This document shows positions 57,757-64,000 of a stretch of 64,000 bases of DNA, one piece after another. The notes below the pieces were generated by a model that was not told where the DNA came from, did not search any database, and was given only the letters and a program-made list of their open reading frames with translations. Source of the DNA: Stenocarpella maydis. Lineage: Eukaryota > Ascomycota > Sordariomycetes > Diaporthales > Diaporthaceae. The stretch is taken from assembly GCA_002270565.1 (NCBI GenBank), contig NQMI01000004.1:749065-813064 (forward strand), read 5' to 3'. The position numbers and the translations under genes were made by a program. Within the stretch, counting starts at the first letter, position 1. Each line of letters starts with the position of its first letter.

Positions 57757-58772
57757 TTCCAGTACTGCCAGGGGGTATGCAAGGAGGTATGCAATTTGGT
57801 CCTTGGTGAGTCTTTTGACCGGAATGTCTGTTGGTGTTTCTCAGCCTCGAGGTTTCTCGAGGTTATGAGCTTGAGGCTCTTTCCACCCCTAACCCTCCTG
57901 ACGACACCCTCCACGTCTCTGGTGCCAAACACATTTCCGTGTTGGCCAAGCAGCTCTGCATGTCACTCTGCAAATTCATGGTCAAGTGAAAATTGGCAGA
58001 TATTACCTGAGATGTAGTTATGATTGATTGCAGACCAGATGCTATAAACGACAGTGATACGCTGGGAAAGGCTGCTGCTGAACCTCTTATCGTCTGACAA
58101 CCCCTGCAGGGCAGAAGAAGACATACCAACGACAGAGCTCTGATGGACAGGAAACAGCCCAGGCCTGGGTGTTTAGAGGCTTCCAGGTTGCTGGGAGTCT
58201 CAATGACCACTCTTCCGTCTTATCTAGAAGACAGACACCCATTTGCGAACACTCAGAACAGCCGCCGAGGTTAGCACCGTCTGTTTACAGTCATCCCGAG
58301 TGCAGATAGAAGTATCGAAGTATTTAGGAGATATGACTGAAAGCTAAAGCTACCCCCGTATTTGGATGATTCACTCTGTGGCGTTGTAAAGTACCTACCA
58401 ATATCACTTTAAGCTACCTTGCCCCATCCACTTCGTTTACAGTGTGCAACTCAACTCATAAAGGTCGTCCACTGGAAAACTTTACAATTGAGGATTTCAA
58501 GGGTTGTAAAGTCTGTTTCTACTTCTTCAACCGTTTACTGGTTTCTCCATTGATCGCCAACGTCGGCCGCTTCATAAGCGCGCTAGCCCTCTGACCAGGA
58601 ACCTGCATCCACATTCCATACCCTCAACCTCTGTCGTCTGTACCTGCCTTCCACTACCTTCCTTGACTCCCTTACACTGGGACTTTCGAGAGCTGTAGGA
58701 ATTCTTCAGGTATTCTCAACCTCTTTCCAGTACAGCCAGCCATTGTATTACCAGGCCCTGCCACTTGTCAAG
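57757..58772. other. Divergent spacer between the crotonase and the methyltransferase homologue
   Basis: About 1 kb. The first 90 bp may be coding (upstream part of the crotonase). The last 300 bp are C/T-rich on the plus strand, as expected for the promoter and leader of the methyltransferase homologue. Confidence 0.4.
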
Positions 58773-61325
58773 ATGAGCACTCGAAACAGCAAGGGTTCGT
58801 CAGACTATGATCCCTTTAGCAATGAAAACGAGGTCAGAGCCACAATCCGACAAGCTTTAAAATCACTGCTAACCAAAGAATAACAGAGTGACGGGATTGA
58901 CCTGATTGACCTTACTGGTGATGATGTGTTTTGCCATGACGACCTTCAAAAAGCTCTACGGATCAACAAGTCTCTGAGAAATTATGTCTTGAATGAAGAC
59001 TACCGATCGTTGCAGCACATAAAAATAGGCAAAAGCATCCATGAAATCGGCCACTTTGTCGAGCTTCGTGAGCCCATGCGCGCACACGATGTAAGTGACG
59101 TCCATCCTTGCTCAGCGAGGCAGCCCAGGACGGAAAGACAAGTAGCTAAAGAGAAACAACAGATCGAATTCATCGAGATCATATCCATACACTTTCACGA
59201 CAAGACTGAGGATTACATCATCCGCGGCCTTCCATATGCCCGTACCCGAAACCTCGACGGTCGTCTCCCACGGAAGCAAAACGAAGTCTGCCTGGTCCTG
59301 GAGATTGACGCCAGCGATGAGCGTCCGGATGAGCAGCAAGCACTGCGCGAGATCAGCCCCGAGGACCTACTGAGAAGGAGGATCCTCACCAAGACGAACA
59401 AGTCGTTTCCTCACTGTCGCTTCGACAAGATAGCGTATGCCACGACGAAGCAGAGAGAGGAGCAGGCGCCGCTCTGCTGCAGGTGGAAGATGCGCGCGGT
59501 GTACAACGACGCCTCCAAGAGACGCATGGGTCATATCCGAGGCCTGGCTGTCGAGCACTTCTCTGAGCGCGACAGCTGCACGGTTAAGAGGCGGAACCTC
59601 GGTATTGACAAGGAGCGTTCCCGCGAGTGGCGCGGTGAGACAATACTCGGCGGGTCGACATTCTCCGAGCCTGAACCCAATCGCGATGAATACCAGAGCC
59701 AGGATATCAAACCTGCGCGGGCGCGGCGCTATGCCCTTGCGGATGTCTCTGCAGGCGCTGGTGGTGCTTCCCGCGGGGCTCAGATGGCAGGTCTGGTGGT
59801 TGTACTGGCATCTGAGGGCAGCAATCACTCTTGCAGCAGCTACCGGGCAAACTTCCCAGAGATCGAGCTTTCTCAGATGGAAACCTCCCAGTTCGCCTCA
59901 GATGGAGCCCAGCGGCCTGTTGATATCCTTTGGATATCTTCTTCGGCCCTGACCGAGGCGGGCGTCGACCCCGGAGCTGCCAGCAAGATGTGCGAGAATC
60001 TGCTCAGGAAGTTTCTCCCGCGATTTGTTATCATGGATCAGCCTCCTACCGTAACCGGCGAGAGAAACGCTTCCTTCCTCAATGCAATCATTCTGAGCCT
60101 CGCCGAGCTGGGCTACTCTTGCCAGTGCGACGCCGTCCAGATGGCTGAGTATGGCCTCCCCAAGATGCGCAAGCGGTCCATCCTGATCGGCGCAGGCCCG
60201 GGGGAGACACTGCCCTCATGGCCTACAGCAACTCACAGCGCGAGTCCGACTGGCGATCAGAAGCCTCTCGTCACCGAGAGAGATGCTATCAGTGGCCTCA
60301 CCCCTACTCTCCACTCACTGCACAATCCAGGAGATATGCCGGTGCTGAACCGGGAGGTACGGGACGGGGACGGGCCGATCAACACTGTAATCAACGCAAA
60401 CGGCTCGACTCATAGCCATCCGGACGGAGAGCGCGACTTTACGCTTAGGGAGCTTGCATGTTTCCAAGGCTTTCCGACCTACCACCGTTTCGAGGGCTCA
60501 TACGTCAAGAAACAGATTGCGCATGCGTTTCCTCCAGTGGTCGCCATGGCTTTCTGCCAGCACCTCCGGCAGCACATGGAGGAGGTTGATGGCGTTCAGT
60601 ACACCCAGGCCAAGCATGTTGGGGACGGAGATAATTCTGCTTCATCTCCAGACCCCAGCAACGAGGCATTGATCGATGAGTCATCAGGTATCCCGATCGA
60701 TCAGGTCGGGCCAGACAAGACTCGAAATGTGCCCAGCAATGAATCTTGTACCAGAACCCCGAGCCGACAGCAGATTGAGCTGCCCACCAGAGCTGCAGGT
60801 CCACAACGGAGCGCAGGGGCTGCCCTGCCCTCACCGTTTCAAATGTCTCCCACGACATCTTCAACCCGCCTGACAATGTCCCCAAAGGCTTGGTCGAATG
60901 CCGAGACGGCGAGATCGTCCTCGGCGTCACTCACTGCCCCGTCTTTCTGCGCGCTACCGACACCTTCTAACGGCGAGCGAGTTCCCGCCGGAGGACATGC
61001 CGAAGAGTTCAAGCTGAAACGAGGACGGGACGAGTTCGAGGAGCCAGGGTATGATGGCGGCGACGACGACGAGGGTGGACCCCTGACAATCCAGACACCA
61101 AGCAAGCGCCCCCGGCTCTCCCATCCGATGGGGGCCGAGAAGTCCAGCCGGGACTGGTCCCACGCGGTCTCGGCCTTTCTGGACGGTGCGGCTGGCGGTG
61201 CCGAGGATGACGGTGCTGATGGGCGGGAGGGCAGCAGCCCAGACGATGAGCTGACTGACATCCTGGGGCGGGACCTTTGGGACCTGGCCCGGCAGTGCAG
61301 CGGTAGCTCAGATGGCGAGGTTTGA
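58773..61325 (+). CDS. rid: RID/Masc1-type DNA cytosine methyltransferase homologue lacking the catalytic Pro-Cys motif
   Basis: Exons 58773-58832 and 58887-61325 (54-nt intron) give 832 residues, close to Neurospora RID (about 845). The N-terminus holds a SUMO-interaction-like GIDLIDLTGDD (23-33) and a basic region. Motif I is LADVSAGAGGASRGAQMAGL (about 305-325), the AdoMet site. Where family members have a Pro-Pro-Cys-Gln loop after 'VDIL..S', this protein reads VDILWISSSALTEAGVDPGA (about 365-384), with no Pro-Cys and a shorter loop. The Glu-Gln-Thr (motif VI) position is MDQPPT. Motif VIII is AEYGLPKMRKRSILIGAGPG. Motifs IX-X are FTLRELACFQGFP and KKQIAHAFPPVVA (about 538-572). A 260-residue acidic tail has a KRPR basic patch. 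The frame is fully open, so a non-catalytic role is possible. Whether AdoMet or DNA is bound is untested. Confidence 0.85.
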
Positions 61326-61891
61326 CAAACCCTCAGTGAACAAGGCGTTCTCTCGGTGTGATGGTCAGGGAAACAGAGTCATTGAGGCCTGTGAAGAGCC
61401 AGGCTGGACAGAGTTGTCCTGAGCAGGCTTTCTGAGGGCACGACTATCCCGTGTTGAGAAGTGGAACAGGGCTGTATGGGACTCCCCATGGGAATGTTGT
61501 TAGTGTGTGAGGTTTGGCTCAAAGACGATGGTGGATGAGTTTATGGCATGGCCGAGGTTGTCTGCAGTCGAGGGGGCTCACATTGAATAGGGTCATGTTT
61601 TCGGCATGGATGGAGGTCAAACACATTTGGTACGTGAGATATCCGAAATGATTGAACTGGGTTTATTGTATTATTGTATTGTATGGCGTTGCAAGACGCA
61701 ACCACCCAAGTGAAAGCACTCAAGCAGCTCGGCAATTACTTGACTCACAAACATTGATGAGCAGAAGCTGCTCTCCCGAGAGGATCGAGGAAACTACTTG
61801 GACTTCAAAGGCGGTCTAATAATACTCGCGATTGCATCTGCCACAAAGGCCTTGTGCTCTTTGCCAATTCACACAGACTCTCGAGGCGGCC
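61326..61891. other. Convergent spacer
   Basis: 3' flanks of the methyltransferase homologue and the lysine-rich protein. Only short frames; TATTATTGTATTGTATGG-like T-rich stretch at 61664-61684. Confidence 0.4.
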
Positions 61892-62950
61892 TCAGCGCCA
61901 CCTGCTGTACTTGGGCATCATCTTGGCCCTGAGCGACTTCTTTCCACTTCTCTTTCCGGCCGTCCCCGCGGTGCTCTTTGGCGCCGCCTCTCGAGTCTTG
62001 CCTGACGCCTCCTCCTGGGTGCTCTTAGATGCGGGCTTCTGAGTGCGCTTGGGTGCCGCCTCCTCAGCTTCTCTCGGTGGTGTCTTCTCGAAGATATTCC
62101 TGACCGTAATGTATGCCGCCGGCTTCTCAGCGGCCTTCGCAGCGCTCTTTGTGGCGGGCTTGTCGGCGCTCTCTGGTAGTGCTTTCACGTTCTTCTGCAA
62201 TTCAGTCCTGTCGGCCTCCTTTGCAGTACCAGCGTAGGTGGACTGCTGCTTGGCCTTTGGCATAGTCTTCTCAGCAGCCACGCCGGTGGCCTTGTCGGTA
62301 TTCTTTGCCACAATCTTCCTCGGGGCAATGGCAGTGGGCTTCTCGGTCTTCCCCTCCACAGCATCGTTCCTGGTCGCCTTCGCCTTGAGCCTCTGGTCCG
62401 CCTTTTCCTTCATTTTCGCAGCCTTCATCTCCCTGAGGAACTTGAGCTCCTCGACGGTCTTCTCGGCGCTCTTCTTCTTCGCAAGCTCCGCTTGCGCGTC
62501 CATCTCGGCGCTCGTCAAGCCCTGTCTCGCCCCGGCCTCCTTCCTGGCCAGCCCGGCCTGCGTGCCGCGCTCGTCCGCGAGGGGGAACGATTCGGCGAGG
62601 AACTTGAGGTTGCGCCGGTATCGCATCTTGCGGGTTCTGCGGAGGGAATCGAGGGCAGGGCGGTTCCGGGCGAGGCGGACCACGAGGGAGTCGGGGTCGA
62701 CATGCTGAGCAGCGAGGGAGTCGCTGGAATCGCTGTCGTCGCCGGGCTGGGGTGTGAAGGCGGGAGAGGTCGGGCGCCACATGGAAAGCTGTCGGAGGTG
62801 CTGTCCCTGGGACTGCCACTGTGACATTTCTTGCGAGTACATCATGGCCGTCTCCCAATGATCGAAGTTCTGGTAGGTGATCTTGGACGGCGAAGGTAAC
62901 CACTTGCCGTCCAGGAATTTGAACTTGGGGATGACGTTGTGGGCAGCCAT
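61892..62950 (-). CDS. Lys/Ala-rich protein of unknown function
   Basis: Start chosen at 62950 (MAAHNVIPKFKFLDGKWLPS), which gives 352 residues. A longer frame from 63043 adds a hydrophobic piece that looks like leader. Residues 1-50 are the ordered part (FKFLDGKWLPSPSKITYQNF, DHWETAMMYSQEMS). The middle has an RRTRKMRYRRNLKFLAESFP basic helix and long Lys/Glu/Ala coils. The last 150 residues are low-complexity Lys/Ala/Thr/Pro with many AEK, KPA and TKS units. Composition suggests a nuclear or nucleolar, highly charged, largely disordered protein. No domain recognised. It lies next to the methyltransferase homologue and converges with it, but shared function cannot be inferred. Confidence 0.6.
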   Translation of the reverse strand: MAAHNVIPKFKFLDGKWLPSPSKITYQNFDHWETAMMYSQEMSQWQSQGQHLRQLSMWRPTSPAFTPQPGDDSDSSDSLAAQHVDPDSLVVRLARNRPALDSLRRTRKMRYRRNLKFLAESFPLADERGTQAGLARKEAGARQGLTSAEMDAQAELAKKKSAEKTVEELKFLREMKAAKMKEKADQRLKAKATRNDAVEGKTEKPTAIAPRKIVAKNTDKATGVAAEKTMPKAKQQSTYAGTAKEADRTELQKNVKALPESADKPATKSAAKAAEKPAAYITVRNIFEKTPPREAEEAAPKRTQKPASKSTQEEASGKTREAAPKSTAGTAGKRSGKKSLRAKMMPKYSRWR

Positions 62951-63231
62951 GGCTGTGATCTTCGAGAAGAGGGGGAGAAGAATTGAAAGCGGTGATAATT
63001 GGGCTTGAGGTTTCAAGAAGATCGTAGGTTTGAGGATGGTCATCGGTTTGGCAAAGTGTCAATCGAGAGTCGAAGGAAAAGTTTGAAGCTTGGATCGACG
63101 TTTAAGCAGTTGTACGTAAACCACAATGGGCTGAACTCCATTGAATATTTCCCTCTCATCTGATCTTTTGCACTCTAAACAGGCCAATGGAATTGACGTA
63201 TTCAACCCCATCGACTGTGAGCCGAATATTT

Positions 63232-63726
63232 TCATTGGTCAACGTACATGGCCCTCCATTCGTCCTCAGAAAGACCTAGAGTTTTGAGCACCTTTTCCAG
63301 GAGCTTCCAGTAAGGTGGACGCTCCTCTGGTGACTGGGGCACTCTATCAGCCTCAGGACCCACCTCGCTTGTGACCTCTCCTACATGCTTCCAAGCAGCT
63401 GAAGCCTGAAGCTGCTTCTCTTGTCGGTGGTGTTGTTTACGCGAGCGACGGGCGCGTCGCTGGCCCCCAATACCAGCACGACGCTCGACTGCACGGTACT
63501 CTGTGGGTCTCCCGATCGTATTCAATGAATCCACAGCTTCTTCCCTGTCAGTTTGTTGTTAGCTTGGGTTTGAGAGGATCTCCTCTTAATCCAAGTGGAT
63601 TTTCTTCGAGATTGGCACATACAACCTTGACTTTCTGGCTCCCTCTCCCCATCTGCTATCCTCTCGTGCAGTGGTTCTAGGAAGTCTCCTGATACTTGTC
63701 GGGTGGCTCGTGGTTTGAAATCTCAT
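63232..63726 (-). CDS. Small unknown basic protein, 137 residues
   Basis: Exons 63726-63626 and 63544-63232 join across an 81-nt intron (GTTGTA...CTGACAG), keeping the frame from ...RKSR into EEAVDSLNTIGRPTEYRAVE. The ATG at 63726 starts MRFQTTSHPTSIRRLPRTTA, basic and Thr/Ser-rich, possibly a mitochondrial leader. The C-terminus PPYWKLLEKVLKTLGLSEDE ends in an amphipathic helix and WRAMYVDQ. I know no family. The model rests on splice consensus and a continuous frame. Confidence 0.5.
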
Positions 63727-64000
63727 GTTGAAAAGTGAGGGGACTCCACATCAGAGAGAGTGCAGGCTTTGAGACGGGGCAAGAGAGACGCCCGTCAGGA
63801 CCTGATGTATTGGTGCCGTACTTGGATAACAATCGCGCGTGTGTCAGTTTCATGGATGTTAGACGTCCTCCTGTGCCTGTAAAGCAAGGCAGAGATGGAA
63901 ACGTCCTTGAATCGCATCAGGGAGACCAGGCAGCTGTGGTCGAGCAAGAGCATATAAAAGTGACCACTTGGGTAGAGATGTGGGCCTGGACAGTCAACAA

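Noticed and set aside
56893..58017. Plus-strand frame of 374 codons
   Set aside because: Antisense of the ECHDC3-like gene. No domain, and it is generated by high GC at third positions.
59367..61261. Antisense frames of 140-153 codons over the methyltransferase homologue
   Set aside because: The sense frame is 813 codons long in one exon with family motifs; the antisense ones have none.
1..64000. tRNA and rRNA genes
   Set aside because: Scanning by eye for B-box-like GGTTCGA and cloverleaf context gave no convincing case; a covariance-model search would settle it.

Overview
The window is nuclear DNA of a filamentous ascomycete (Pezizomycotina, most likely Sordariomycetes). Genes carry short GT-AG introns (about 40-160 nt) on both strands. 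The families are typical of that group: berberine-bridge (BBE) and GMC flavoenzymes, a CFEM protein, a WSC cell-wall sensor, a fungal Mutator-like transposon, and a RID/Masc1-type cytosine methyltransferase, a family known only from filamentous fungi. No tRNA, rRNA, CRISPR array or PKS/NRPS gene was recognised.

Layout. 1-12 kb: the start of an unknown gene leaving the window, a pyranose-oxidase-like GMC enzyme, a BBE oxidase pseudogene split by a 3.0-kb decayed Mutator-like element, an intact second BBE oxidase, and a mitochondrial LEA-like protein. 12.8-15.5 kb: a frameshifted ankyrin-type pseudogene. 16.1-17.4 kb: an AUH-type enoyl-CoA hydratase. 17.5-23.5 kb: gene-poor DNA ending in the long pyrimidine-rich leader of a WSC sensor (23.5-24.4 kb). 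24.4-34.1 kb: mostly non-coding, with one small secreted peptide. 34.1 kb: a CFEM GPI-protein. 36-39.5 kb: a WD-like fragment, an Rds1 ferritin-like pseudogene and an unknown 235-aa protein. 42.2-44.0 kb: an intact sugar transporter. 44.4-45.7 kb: a dynamin-like pseudogene. 47.0-48.2 kb: a phytanoyl-CoA-dioxygenase-like enzyme. 49.4-50.3 kb: a cysteine-containing secreted protein. 53.3-55.7 kb: a secreted GMC oxidoreductase. 56.0-56.8 kb: an amidase C-terminal remnant. 56.8-57.8 kb: a second crotonase. 58.8-61.3 kb: the RID-like methyltransferase homologue. 61.9-63.7 kb: two unknown genes.

Themes. Five broken genes and one dead transposon sit among intact genes. The nonsense changes in the transposon, BBE and dynamin relics are mostly CAG to TAG or CAA to TAA, that is CpA to TpA, the signature expected of RIP (repeat-induced point mutation). 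The only RIP-related enzyme here is a full-length RID homologue that keeps the AdoMet motif and the C-terminal motif but has lost the Pro-Cys catalytic loop. It is the most interesting object in the window. Other notable signals are recurring TACCTAGGTA palindromes and TACTCCGTA 9-mers in spacers, and eight G/C homopolymers of 10-13 nt.

Gene models were built by hand from splice consensus and reading frame. No homology search was run, so family calls rest on recognised motifs.
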